Shown: piece by piece, positions 6,523 through 13,560 of the stretch
Layout of the letters: each line of letters opens with the position of its first letter
How positions within the stretch are numbered: position 1 is the first letter of the stretch
Assembly (NCBI GenBank): GCA_022712845.1
Contig: JAFLJV010000080.1
Coordinates: 1-13,691 of the forward strand
Source: Sulfurimonas sp.
GTDB taxonomy: Bacteria; Campylobacterota; Campylobacteria; Campylobacterales; Sulfurimonadaceae
DNA: 13,691 nt
Direction: 5' to 3'
Notes under the pieces: model-generated
Database searches by the model: none
The model's input: the letters and a program-made list of their open reading frames with translations, nothing else
What the model was told of the DNA's origin: nothing
Program-made: the position numbers and the translations under genes

Positions 6523-7820
6523 TGAAAATACTCATAACACTCATACTAACTATAGGAACTCTAATGTCATCTTCACTACCTAAATACGAAACTAAAACAC
6601 TTAAAAACGGACTACAAATAGTTGTTATTCCATTAAAAAACTCTACTAATGTTATAAGCACAGATATCTTCTATAAAGTTGGAAGTAGAAATGAAGTTAT
6701 GGGTAAAACTGGAATAGCTCATATGCTAGAACACATGAACTTCAAATCTACAAAAAACTTAGATGCTGGTGAGTTTGATAAAGAGGTAAAAAGTATAGGT
6801 GGTGTAAATAATGCATCAACAAGCTTTGACTATACTCACTACTATATAAAATCAAGTACAAATAATCTAGGAAAATCTTTAGAGCTTTATGCTGAACTAA
6901 TGCAAAATTTAAAACTTAAAGATAAAGAGTTTCAACCTGAGCGTGACGTAGTTGCAGAAGAGAGACGCTGGAGAACAGAAAACTCCCCCTTAGGTTATCT
7001 TTACTTTGCAATGTTTAACAATGCTTATACTTACCATCCATACCATTGGACACCAATTGGTTTTATGAATGATATTCAAACTTGGACTATAGATGATATC
7101 AAGGATTTTCATAAAACTTATTATCAACCAAATAATGCCATACTAATGGTTACTGGTGATGTAAATGCTAAAGATGTATTTAAAAAAGCAAAAAAAGAGT
7201 TTGGTAATATCAAAAATAAAACAAAAATACCTAAATTTAAATTTGTAGAACCTGAACAAGATGGACCAAAAAGAGTAACTATACATAGAGATACTGAAGT
7301 AGAAATGGTAGCAATAACTTTTCATATTCCTAATTTTAAAAGTAAAGATCAAGTTGTATTAAGTGTAATATCTGAAATTTTATTCTCTGGAAAAAGCTCA
7401 AGATTGTATAAAGAACTTATAGACAAAAAACATCTTGTAAATAGTGTGTATGCTTACAATATGGAAAATATAGATCCTGGTCTTTTTATATTTCTAGCAT
7501 CATGCAACCCTGGTGTAAAGGCTAGTGATGTTGAAATTGAGCTTATTAAACAGATAGAACTTATAAAAAATAAAAAAGTTACTAAAAAAGAGATTGAAAA
7601 AGTAAAAATCAACACTAAAGCTGATTTTATATACTCACTTGAGAGTTCAACTTCTGTAGCAAACCTTTTTGGAAGCTATTTAGTTCGTGGTGATTTAGAA
7701 CCTCTTTTAACTTATGAAGAAGATATTAAAAAAGTAACAATTAAACAAGTTCAAGAGATTGCAAATAAATATTTTAATTTTGATAAGTCAACTACACTTA
7801 TCTTAAAAAAGGGTAAATGA
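6522..7820 (+). CDS. M16-family zinc metallopeptidase, exported
   Basis: A 432-residue peptidase of the M16 (pitrilysin/processing-peptidase) family. The inverted zinc motif HMLEH (67-71, with catalytic Glu70) is followed about 76 residues later by the third ligand region VVAEERRW (143-150, Glu146 or Glu147). The second half contains SSRLYKEL (292-299), the conserved substrate-binding element of the paired M16 fold. A hydrophobic N-terminus (residues 1-18, MKILITLILTIG...) looks like a signal peptide, so the enzyme probably acts in the periplasm. The size fits a one-chain M16B-type subunit rather than the roughly 900-residue pitrilysin. The single-base overlap with pyrD indicates co-transcription, although no functional link is evident. 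PqqL-like annotation is common for such proteins; a PQQ role is not supported here. Confidence 0.92.
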   Translation: MKILITLILTIGTLMSSSLPKYETKTLKNGLQIVVIPLKNSTNVISTDIFYKVGSRNEVMGKTGIAHMLEHMNFKSTKNLDAGEFDKEVKSIGGVNNASTSFDYTHYYIKSSTNNLGKSLELYAELMQNLKLKDKEFQPERDVVAEERRWRTENSPLGYLYFAMFNNAYTYHPYHWTPIGFMNDIQTWTIDDIKDFHKTYYQPNNAILMVTGDVNAKDVFKKAKKEFGNIKNKTKIPKFKFVEPEQDGPKRVTIHRDTEVEMVAITFHIPNFKSKDQVVLSVISEILFSGKSSRLYKELIDKKHLVNSVYAYNMENIDPGLFIFLASCNPGVKASDVEIELIKQIELIKNKKVTKKEIEKVKINTKADFIYSLESSTSVANLFGSYLVRGDLEPLLTYEEDIKKVTIKQVQEIANKYFNFDKSTTLILKKGK

Positions 7821-7869
7821 TTTATCACTTACTCTTTTAAAATAAAATAAAATATTTTACTCCTATTTA

Positions 7870-7896
7870 AACTTTATCAACAGTTTAACTTTATCA
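7870..7896 (+). repeat. two 10-bp direct repeats upstream of the lipoprotein gene
   Basis: The decamer AACTTTATCA occurs at 7870-7879 and again at 7887-7896, a 17-nt period. The pair sits directly ahead of a possible -10 (TATTAT, 7899-7904) for the lipoprotein gene, so it could be an operator. In DNA this AT-rich a chance repeat is not excluded. Confidence 0.35.
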
Positions 7897-7931
7897 TGTA
7901 TTATGTCATAAATAAAAATTGGAGCGAAATA

Positions 7932-8438
7932 ATGAAAAAAATAATTTCAAGTTTAGTTATAACATTAGTATTTTTAGTTGGTTGTAGTTCACCAACTGAA
8001 GCAGTTAAAGAATCAGACTATGTCTTAGTTGTAGGAAAAAGTTTAGGTAGTATCACACTTAATGATCAGTTTGAAAAATCACATAACATAAATAAAAATA
8101 CTAAAAAAATCATAGTTGCATTTTCAAAAGATATGGCTCACTTATGTAATGATTACTTCGATACACAACCACAAGCGTACTTAAGTGAGAACAATACACA
8201 ATTTATAGCTGATGTTAGTTCTGCTCCCTCACTTATAAGAAGTCTTTTTATTATGCCAGGTTTAAAAGATTTTAAACATACTGTTTTACTTTTAGAAGAT
8301 AAAAATATTGCAGCGACATATAAAGCTTCTTTAAGTGCAGAAAAAATCATAGTTGTTTATGTAGAAAATAAAGTAATAACAGATATCAAAGCTATTAATA
8401 CTGAACTTGAGTTAAAAGAGACTATAGAGGCTATCTAA
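7932..8438 (+). CDS. putative lipoprotein of unknown function
   Basis: A 168-residue protein beginning with a lipoprotein signal peptide: MKK, a hydrophobic stretch, then the lipobox LVGC (15-18) followed by Ser-Ser, which suggests the outer membrane. The ATG at 7932 was chosen because GGAG (7921-7924) lies seven bases before it and the signal peptide starts there; an ATG at 7896 would add 12 polar residues in front of the signal. The mature part alternates short beta strands and helices, for example KKIIVAFSKDMAHLC (about 46-60) and KHTVLLLEDKN (about 116-126), then IIVVYVENKVI. This could be a thioredoxin-like fold of the YtfJ type, but no CxxC is present and the cysteine in AHLCNDY is single. 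It lies alone between the peptidase gene and dapA, with gaps of 111 and 66 nt. I do not recognise its function. Confidence 0.75.
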   Translation: MKKIISSLVITLVFLVGCSSPTEAVKESDYVLVVGKSLGSITLNDQFEKSHNINKNTKKIIVAFSKDMAHLCNDYFDTQPQAYLSENNTQFIADVSSAPSLIRSLFIMPGLKDFKHTVLLLEDKNIAATYKASLSAEKIIVVYVENKVITDIKAINTELELKETIEAI

Positions 8439-8470
8439 AGCTCACTTCTTTAGGTTTAATACTTTTAAGT

Positions 8471-8476
8471 TATAAT
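8471..8476 (+). promoter_or_regulatory. -10 box of the probable dapA operon promoter
   Basis: A perfect TATAAT lies 28 nt before the dapA ATG and is preceded by T-rich pulses (TTCTTTAGG, TTTAAT, TTTTAAG). The lipoprotein gene ends 32 nt upstream, so this promoter would start a transcript covering dapA through rseP. AAGG at 8493-8496, eight bases before the ATG, is the likely ribosome binding site. Confidence 0.6.
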
Positions 8477-8504
8477 TGCGTATTAATTTAACAAGGCTAA
8501 ATAG

Positions 8505-9398
8505 ATGAATATAGTAACAGGTTCTTCAACAGCACTAATTACTCCATTTAAAAATGGTAAACTAAATGAGCAGGCTTACGCTGCTCTAATTAAAAGACAA
8601 ATTAACAACGGTATGGATGCAGTTTGTCCTGTTGGAACTACTGGTGAGAGTGCTACTCTTACTAGTGATGAAGATATAAGATGTATGGAAATTGCAGTTG
8701 AAGTTTGTAAAGGCACAAATACCAAAGTATTAGCTGGTGCTGGTAGTAACTCTACTGCTGAAGCTATAAATACTGCAAAACGTGCACAAAGATGTGGTGT
8801 TGATGCTATTTTTTCTGTAAGTCCTTATTATAATAAACCATCTCAAGAAGGGCTTTATCAGCATTATAAAGCGATTGCAGAATCTGTAAGTGAGCTTCCA
8901 TTTATGCTTTATAATGTACCAGGAAGAACAGCTGTTGATATCTCAGCAGATACTGTAATTCGCCTTTTTAACGACTTGCCAAATATTTATGGTGTTAAAG
9001 AGGCAACTGGTTCACTAGAACGTACAGTTGAGCTTCTTTCTCGTTGTCCTGAGCTTAAGGTATTTTCTGGTGATGATGCTATTGATTACCCTATTTTAGC
9101 AAATGGTGGAGCCGGAATAACTTCTGTTACTTCAAATCTCATGCCTGATTTAAAAAGTGAGCTTGTTAAACTTGCTTTAGCTGGTGATTTTACTGGTGCA
9201 AAAGCAATTAATGACAAACTATACCCACTAAACTCTGTAATGTTTTGTGAATCAAATCCTGTTCCTATTAAAGCGGCTATGTATATTGCAGGACTAATTG
9301 ATACACTAGAATACAGACTTCCTCTTGTAGCTCCAAGTTTAGAAAATATGAAAAAAATTGAAGATATTATGAAAAACTATGATATCAAGGGACTTTAA
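8505..9398 (+). CDS. dapA: 4-hydroxy-tetrahydrodipicolinate synthase
   Basis: Condenses pyruvate with aspartate semialdehyde, the first committed step to diaminopimelate (for peptidoglycan) and lysine. The 297-residue length is standard. Landmarks are GTTGE (44-48) for the pyruvate carboxyl, YYNKPSQEGLYQHY (108-121), YNVPGRT (136-142) with the active-site Tyr136 and the Arg141 that binds the substrate carboxylate, and GVKEATG (163-169) with the Schiff-base Lys165. FSGDDA and NGGAGITSVTSN complete the barrel. The start fits a ribosome binding site eight bases upstream. The stop overlaps the next ATG by one base (TAATG), so the reductase that follows is translationally coupled. Confidence 0.97.
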   Translation: MNIVTGSSTALITPFKNGKLNEQAYAALIKRQINNGMDAVCPVGTTGESATLTSDEDIRCMEIAVEVCKGTNTKVLAGAGSNSTAEAINTAKRAQRCGVDAIFSVSPYYNKPSQEGLYQHYKAIAESVSELPFMLYNVPGRTAVDISADTVIRLFNDLPNIYGVKEATGSLERTVELLSRCPELKVFSGDDAIDYPILANGGAGITSVTSNLMPDLKSELVKLALAGDFTGAKAINDKLYPLNSVMFCESNPVPIKAAMYIAGLIDTLEYRLPLVAPSLENMKKIEDIMKNYDIKGL

Positions 9399-10165
9399 TG
9401 AGAGATAAGACTCTATTTATTAGTGGTGGAACTCGTGGAATTGGAAAAGCCATGGTTTATGCTTTTGCAGAAAAAGGGTGTAATGTAGCTTTTACTTACG
9501 CTTCAAGTGAGGATACTGCAAATGAGATTATCGCTGATGTTGAAGCTAAGCATAATGTAAAATGTAGAGCTTATAAATTAGATATTTTAGAACCTTTAAC
9601 TTATAAAGATGTATATAAACTTTTTGATGAAGATTTTGATAGATTAGACTTCTTTATCTCAAATGCAATTATCTCTGGTCGTGCAGTTGTTGGTGGATTT
9701 GGTCCATTTATGAGATTAAAACCAAGAGGTTTAAACAACATATATACAGCAACTGTAGATGCTTTTGTAGTTGGTGCTCAAGAAGCTGCAAAAAGAATGG
9801 AGTTAACTGGTGGTGGAAGTATTATCTCTATGAGTTCTACTGGTAATCTTGTATACACTAAAAACTATGCTGGTCATGGGACAAATAAAGCAGCTGTAGA
9901 AGCGATGGTTCGTTACGCTGCCGCTGAGCTTGGTGAGAAAAATATAAGAGTAAATGCAGTAAGTGGTGGTCCAATTGATACCGACGCTCTAAAAGCATTT
10001 CCTAACTATAAAGAAATGAAAGGTGAGGTAGTTCATCGCTCTCCTCTATCTCGTATGGGTGAACCAACTGATTTAACTGGTGCATGTCTTTTCTTGTGTG
10101 GTGATGAGTCTTCATGGCTTACAGGTCAAACTATCGTAATTGATGGTGGAACAACTTTTCAGTAA
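9398..10165 (+). CDS. SDR-family enoyl-ACP reductase, FabL-like
   Basis: A 255-residue short-chain dehydrogenase. The cofactor motif is SGGTRGIG (9-16), the third motif is SNAIISG (88-94), and Ser146/Ser147 lie in SMSSTGN. The active site is not the usual YxxxK: the position four residues before Lys164 is His160, while Tyr157 lies seven residues before it, giving Y-x6-K. That spacing is typical of enoyl-ACP reductases (FabI, FabL). The following VNAVSGGPIDTDALKAFPN (185-203) closely resembles Bacillus FabL, so it probably reduces enoyl-ACP with NAD(P)H in fatty acid elongation. The C-terminus, GQTIVIDGGTTF, is standard. It sits between dapA and a thiamine-binding protein; from memory a homologue follows dapA in Campylobacter jejuni. 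A 3-oxoacyl-ACP reductase is the alternative, but the active-site spacing argues against it. Confidence 0.75.
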   Translation: MRDKTLFISGGTRGIGKAMVYAFAEKGCNVAFTYASSEDTANEIIADVEAKHNVKCRAYKLDILEPLTYKDVYKLFDEDFDRLDFFISNAIISGRAVVGGFGPFMRLKPRGLNNIYTATVDAFVVGAQEAAKRMELTGGGSIISMSSTGNLVYTKNYAGHGTNKAAVEAMVRYAAAELGEKNIRVNAVSGGPIDTDALKAFPNYKEMKGEVVHRSPLSRMGEPTDLTGACLFLCGDESSWLTGQTIVIDGGTTFQ

Positions 10166-10179
10166 GTAAAGGCTATAAA

Positions 10180-10503
10180 ATGAGTGTACTTTTAGAATTT
10201 TCAATGTTTCCAACATCTAATGAATGTAGAGAAGGTGCTTCTGTATCAAAGCAAGTTAGTAAAGTTATAGATGCAATAGACAAATCTGGAGTATCTTATC
10301 AATTAACCCCTATGGGAACAATTATTGAAACAGAAACTATGAGAGAAGCTTTAGATATTATTGAATTGGCTTACGAACAACTTCAAGGGTGTGAAAGAGT
10401 ATACTCATCTCTAAAGTTTGATATCAGAAAAAACAGTAAAAACAGACTAAAAACAAAAATAGCATCAGTTGAGAAAAATTTAAATAGAAAAGTTAATCAC
10501 TAA
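10180..10503 (+). CDS. MTH1187/YkoF-like thiamine-binding protein
   Basis: A 107-residue protein of the Thiamine_BP family (PF01910, formerly DUF77). The family pattern is clear: a first strand LLEFSMFPT (4-12), GASVSKQVSKVIDAIDKSG (19-37), then YQLTPMGTIIE (40-50), then a helix with EALDIIELAYEQL (56-68). Members form ferredoxin-like alpha/beta oligomers, and some bind thiamine or a related compound; the biological role is poorly understood. Residues 82-107 are a basic tail rich in Lys, Arg and Asn. AAAGG at 10168-10172 gives a good ribosome binding site seven bases before the ATG. It lies 14 nt after the reductase and 13 nt before pgsA, so it belongs to the same operon. There is no sign of thiamine genes nearby, so its presence here is unexplained. 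Confidence 0.85.
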   Translation: MSVLLEFSMFPTSNECREGASVSKQVSKVIDAIDKSGVSYQLTPMGTIIETETMREALDIIELAYEQLQGCERVYSSLKFDIRKNSKNRLKTKIASVEKNLNRKVNH

Positions 10504-10516
10504 TGCAAGGATTTTT

Positions 10517-11068
10517 TTGTTAAATCTTCCAAATGCTCTAGCTTCACTTCGCATACTTTTAGCACCAATACTTTTTTGGGTGATTTTAAATCCTGAGTAT
10601 TTTACAGATAATGGTTATGACATCACTTGGAACTATTATTTTGCATCTCTTTTATTTGTTCTTGCTAGTGTAACAGACTTTTTTGATGGCTTTATAGCAA
10701 GAGAGTGGGATCAAATGACAATGCTTGGTGCTATCATAGACCCGCTTGCTGACAAAATGTTAACACTAGCAGCATTTTTAGGGCTTATGATGATTGGTGA
10801 AGCTTCTGCATGGGCGATTTATATCATCATCGTTCGTGAGTTATTTATCACTGGAATTCGTACAGTTGCAGTAAGTGAAGGTCTTGATATAAAAGCATCA
10901 TGGAGTGGAAAAGTAAAAACAGTGATTCAAATGATTGCTATCGGCTTTTTACTTATGCACTGGCCGTTTGCTACTCAACTTTTATGGTTTGCTGTAGCTA
11001 TAACATTATACTCAGGTTTAGAGTATTTATATGGATTTAAAAATGCCATTTTAAAGGGTAAAAATTAA
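10517..11068 (+). CDS. pgsA: CDP-diacylglycerol–glycerol-3-phosphate 3-phosphatidyltransferase
   Basis: Makes phosphatidylglycerol phosphate, the precursor of phosphatidylglycerol and cardiolipin, in the inner membrane. The CDP-alcohol phosphotransferase signature D-x2-DG-x2-AR-x8-G-x3-D-x3-D is complete: Asp54, Asp57, Gly58, Ala61-Arg62, Gly71, Asp75 and Asp79. The protein is 183 residues with about four to six hydrophobic segments, and begins with LNLPNALASLRILLAP, the usual PgsA N-terminus. The start is TTG at 10517, supported by AAGG (10507-10510) six bases before it; the nearby ATG at 10503 is in another frame and reaches a stop after six codons. The stop overlaps the rseP ATG by one base. 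Confidence 0.93.
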   Translation: MLNLPNALASLRILLAPILFWVILNPEYFTDNGYDITWNYYFASLLFVLASVTDFFDGFIAREWDQMTMLGAIIDPLADKMLTLAAFLGLMMIGEASAWAIYIIIVRELFITGIRTVAVSEGLDIKASWSGKVKTVIQMIAIGFLLMHWPFATQLLWFAVAITLYSGLEYLYGFKNAILKGKN

Positions 11069-12120
11069 TGAGCTTTGTACTCTCACTTGCAGTTTTATCT
11101 GCACTTATATTTTTTCATGAATTAGGACATTACTGGGCTGCTAGAAGAGTTGGAGTAACAGTTGAAGTTTTTAGCATCGGTTTTGGTAAAAAAATCGCTT
11201 CATTTCATAGATGGGGGACAGAGTGGAGAATAGCTCTCATACCACTTGGCGGTTATGTAAGAATGAAAGGTCAAGACGACAGTGATCCTACTAAAAAAAG
11301 CTATGATGAAGACAGTTATAATATAAAAACACCCATACAAAAAATCTTTATACTTCTTGCTGGTCCAATAGCGAATTTTATCTTAGCTTTTTTTCTTTAC
11401 TTTGTTATTGCTCTTGGTGGTCCAGCTATACTTTCACCAGTAATTGGAAAAGTTGTTAAAGATTCTCCAGCATTTGTTGCAGGATTAGAAACTAATGATA
11501 CTATCCGCTCAATAAATTCAATTCCTATCACAACATGGAATGAGATGGCAAAAATCATTGAAAATTCAAAAGGCTCACTTAATTTAGAGATAGATAGAGC
11601 TGGATTTTTAGAACATATTGTACTAACTCCAAAAATTAATGATAGTGTAAATATATACAACGAAGTTATCCAAAAAAAGATGATTGGGATTGGTAGTGCT
11701 GGTATTGTACACAAACTAGAACTTAGTGTTGGAGAAACTCTTTCTTATGCAACTGAGCAAACCATATATGCATCTACTTTAATATTTACAGGTCTTAAAA
11801 AACTTATAGTTGGAGAGGTTCCAGCAAAAGAGTTAGGTGGCATAATTAGTATAGTAAAAATCACCTCTGATGCAAGTGCTTTTGGCTGGATGGCTGTTTT
11901 TGCCTTTGCTGCTCTTATATCTGTAAACTTAGGAGTTTTAAATCTACTTCCTATCCCCGCTCTTGATGGTGGTCATATAATGTTTAATCTGTATGAGCTG
12001 ATTTTTAGAAGAGAAGCGAGTGAGGCAGCAGTTATAAAACTTACTATTGCTGGGTGGGTAATTTTACTATCACTTATGAGCTTGGGTATTTATAATGATA
12101 TTAATAGGTTGATGAACTAA
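11068..12120 (+). CDS. rseP: RIP metalloprotease RseP (site-2 protease)
   Basis: An intramembrane zinc protease that cuts transmembrane anchors or remnant signal peptides, for example an anti-sigma factor in regulated proteolysis. The first membrane helix carries HELGH (17-21). A PDZ domain follows at about residues 125-200 (IGKVVKDSPAFVAGLETNDTI near its start). The third zinc ligand is Asp300, in the NLLPIPALDGGH motif, after which come helices that complete the core. GGYVRMKG (about 62-69) is the conserved membrane-reentrant element. Length is 350 residues, shorter than the roughly 450 of E. coli RseP because there is one PDZ domain rather than two. It is the last gene of the dapA operon, coupled to pgsA by a TAATG overlap. 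Its substrate in this organism cannot be deduced. Confidence 0.94.
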   Translation: MSFVLSLAVLSALIFFHELGHYWAARRVGVTVEVFSIGFGKKIASFHRWGTEWRIALIPLGGYVRMKGQDDSDPTKKSYDEDSYNIKTPIQKIFILLAGPIANFILAFFLYFVIALGGPAILSPVIGKVVKDSPAFVAGLETNDTIRSINSIPITTWNEMAKIIENSKGSLNLEIDRAGFLEHIVLTPKINDSVNIYNEVIQKKMIGIGSAGIVHKLELSVGETLSYATEQTIYASTLIFTGLKKLIVGEVPAKELGGIISIVKITSDASAFGWMAVFAFAALISVNLGVLNLLPIPALDGGHIMFNLYELIFRREASEAAVIKLTIAGWVILLSLMSLGIYNDINRLMN

Positions 12121-12212
12121 TATTGGAATATTCCCTATAATTGAGGCATAAATTTAATCAGTTAATTAGATAAAATAACAATAAGATAGTTATGAATAAT
12201 TAAAAGTTAAAA

Positions 12213-12457
12213 ATGCCACCAAGATATACAGATGAGTTCAAGATAGAAGCAGTAAAACAAGTTACAGATAATGGTTATAGTATTCCAAAGACAGCAGAGA
12301 GATTAGATGTACATAAAGATTCATTAAGAAGCTGAATAAGAAGATTTGAATTTCCCCAAGCAAAAAAAAATACAATATTGAAAATTCTAAGAATTTAGAG
12401 ATCAAACAATTGCAAAAAAAGCTTAAGCGAGTAATGGATATACTCAAGTTGATATAG
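12213..12457 (+). pseudogene. degenerate IS3-family transposase OrfA
   Basis: Begins ATG at 12213 with PPRYTDEFKIEAVKQV, then GYSIPKTAERLDVHKDSLRS: the N-terminal helix-turn-helix of IS3-type OrfA (HTH_Tnp_1). An in-frame TGA at 12333-12335 stands where the family has Trp (SLRSW-IRRF). After AFEFPQ-like residues the frame is lost at a run of nine A (12362-12370). Shifting frame there restores ENSKNLEIKQLQKKLKRV, the leucine-zipper part that normally ends OrfA, then a short MDILK-like tail and TAG at 12455-12457. One nonsense mutation and one single-base deletion thus explain the decay. The catalytic OrfB is absent. It is certainly non-functional. Confidence 0.85.
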
Positions 12458-12531
12458 CTAATTATTTAAATTTGTCTAAATCTCTTGTTTCTAAATTTAT
12501 TAAAAATGGAGATATTACCAATGAGGTTTAA
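12427..12531 (+). pseudogene. helix-turn-helix remnant, possibly the C-terminus of a Y1 (REP-associated) transposase
   Basis: In a different frame from the adjoining OrfA remnant, bases 12427-12531 read GYTQVDIANYLNLSKSLVSK and a short tail ending NEV, then TAA. This is a typical helix-turn-helix: Q-V-D-I-A-x-Y-L as the first helix and S-K-S-L-V-S-K as the recognition helix. Similar sequences end some IS200/Y1-type transposases, and this one has no start and stops directly upstream in frame (12424-12426). It appears to be the tail of a gene whose body has been deleted, joined to the IS3 remnant. Parent family is uncertain. Confidence 0.5.
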
Positions 12532-12580
12532 TTTTAATAAAAATATTAAAAGTATTAATGAACATAACGATTTAAATTCT

Positions 12581-12608
12581 ATTACTAACCACTTAAGTCA
12601 TTAGTAAT
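12581..12608. repeat. 28-bp imperfect palindrome overlapping the glsA start codon
   Basis: Two 14-base arms, ATTACTAACCACTT and AAGTCATTAGTAAT, are reverse complements at 12 of 14 positions. The outer 8 bp and inner 4 bp match perfectly; two adjacent inner positions differ. The last two bases are the AT of the glsA ATG at 12607. It could be an operator for a dimeric regulator, an RNA hairpin hiding the start, or a leftover of a mobile-element end. Confidence 0.6.
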
Positions 12609-13530
12609 GGACTATCAAACTATACTTGATGAAATATCACAAGAAGTGAAACCTTTTTTAACAAAAGGAAGAGTTGCAGATTATATTCCTGCACTTGCAA
12701 ATGTAGATCCCAAGCAGTTTGCTATGAGTATCACACTTTTTGATGGTACACAATACCATGCTGGAGATGTGAACACTCTTTTTTCTATTCAAAGTATATC
12801 AAAGGTATTTACACTTACATTAGCATTGAAATTTTATGGTCAAAAACTTTATCAACGAGTTGGTGTTGAACCTTCTGGCAATCCCTTTAATTCTCTTGTT
12901 CAACTAGAATATGAGCAAGGAAAACCTAGAAATCCATTTATAAATGCAGGTGCTATCAATGTAACTGATGCACTAGTAACACATTATAAAAACAGTGTTA
13001 CCGCCTATAAAGAAGTAATAGATTTTATAAAGTTTATTTCAGACGATAACTCTATAACCTCAAATGAGGTGGTTGAACATTCAGAGATGAAGTTTGGACA
13101 TAGAAACCTAGCTTTATCAAATCTAATGAAGAGTTTTAAAAATTTTGATAATGAAGTAGATGATGTTGTAAATCTATATTTTAAACATTGCTCAATAGAG
13201 ATGAGTACTAAAATGCTATCACGAGCTATGTTGTATCTGGCAAATCATGGAATTGATCCTATCACTAAAAAAACATATATTTCAACTCAACGAGCCAAGC
13301 GTATAAATGCAGTTATGCTTACATGTGGACACTATGATGCTTCAGGAGAGTTTGCTTTTCATGTGGGGTTACCTGGCAAAAGTGGTGTAGGTGGAGGTAT
13401 AGTTGCCGTTGTTCCAAAAGTCATGGGCTTGTCTGTATGGGCACCTGCTTTAAACACTCACGGTAATTCACTTGTTGGAACTATGGCACTTCAACTATTT
13501 ACTGATAAAACTGGGTTATCAATTTTTTAA
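12607..13530 (+). CDS. glsA: glutaminase (serine-dependent beta-lactamase fold)
   Basis: Hydrolyses glutamine to glutamate and ammonia. The 307 residues match the full length of bacterial GlsA (E. coli YneH about 308). The N-terminal ADYIPALANVDP (24-35) and the catalytic FSIQSISK (59-66, SxxK pair Ser63/Lys66) are typical, followed by EPSGNPFNSLVQLEYEQGKP, RNPFINAGAI, LMKSFKNF, AGEFAFHVGLPGKSGVGGGI (the conserved KSGVGGG loop) and GNSLVG near the end. The gene appears intact. The ATG at 12607 is the only start that fits the family N-terminus, as an in-frame stop lies at 12586-12588, yet no clear Shine-Dalgarno precedes it; a palindrome occupies that place. It is monocistronic and bracketed by transposase remnants, so its presence here may be due to transfer or rearrangement, although its codon use does not look foreign. 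Confidence 0.95.
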   Translation: MDYQTILDEISQEVKPFLTKGRVADYIPALANVDPKQFAMSITLFDGTQYHAGDVNTLFSIQSISKVFTLTLALKFYGQKLYQRVGVEPSGNPFNSLVQLEYEQGKPRNPFINAGAINVTDALVTHYKNSVTAYKEVIDFIKFISDDNSITSNEVVEHSEMKFGHRNLALSNLMKSFKNFDNEVDDVVNLYFKHCSIEMSTKMLSRAMLYLANHGIDPITKKTYISTQRAKRINAVMLTCGHYDASGEFAFHVGLPGKSGVGGGIVAVVPKVMGLSVWAPALNTHGNSLVGTMALQLFTDKTGLSIF

Positions 13531-13560
13531 TAAAATACATATCATAGAAGCACGGCTGTT

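Larger units (their letters stand above)
12121..12606. other. 486-base region without an intact gene, holding mobile-element debris
   Basis: Between rseP and glsA no intact reading frame is present. Bases 12121-12212 are AT-rich and show only a 10-bp palindrome GGAATATTCC (12124-12133), which lacks a T tail and is not a convincing terminator. Then follow a broken IS3-type OrfA (12213-12457), a helix-turn-helix fragment in a second frame (12427-12531) and a palindrome running into the glsA start (12581-12608). No obvious transposon terminal inverted repeats or target duplication could be recognised by eye. Confidence 0.8.

Noticed and set aside
7838..7858. AT-rich dyad after the M16 peptidase gene (TAAAAT/ATTTTA)
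   Set aside because: Composed solely of A and T with no loop; expected by chance in this composition and not a credible terminator.
7896..7931. An upstream ATG at 7896 for the lipoprotein gene
   Set aside because: It would put polar residues ahead of a clean lipoprotein signal peptide, while the ATG at 7932 has GGAG at the right distance.
10503..10522. A six-codon frame (ATG at 10503) as a leader peptide for pgsA
   Set aside because: It overlaps the stop of the preceding gene, encodes nothing attenuator-like, and no competing hairpins are visible.
12119..12133. GGAATATTCC palindrome and repeated AATATT just after rseP
   Set aside because: Only 10 bp perfect, no T tail and no extension of the dyad; too short to call a terminator or operator.
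12262..12447. A 61-codon minus-strand frame over the IS3 remnant
   Set aside because: It is antisense to a recognisable OrfA sequence and has no family features.
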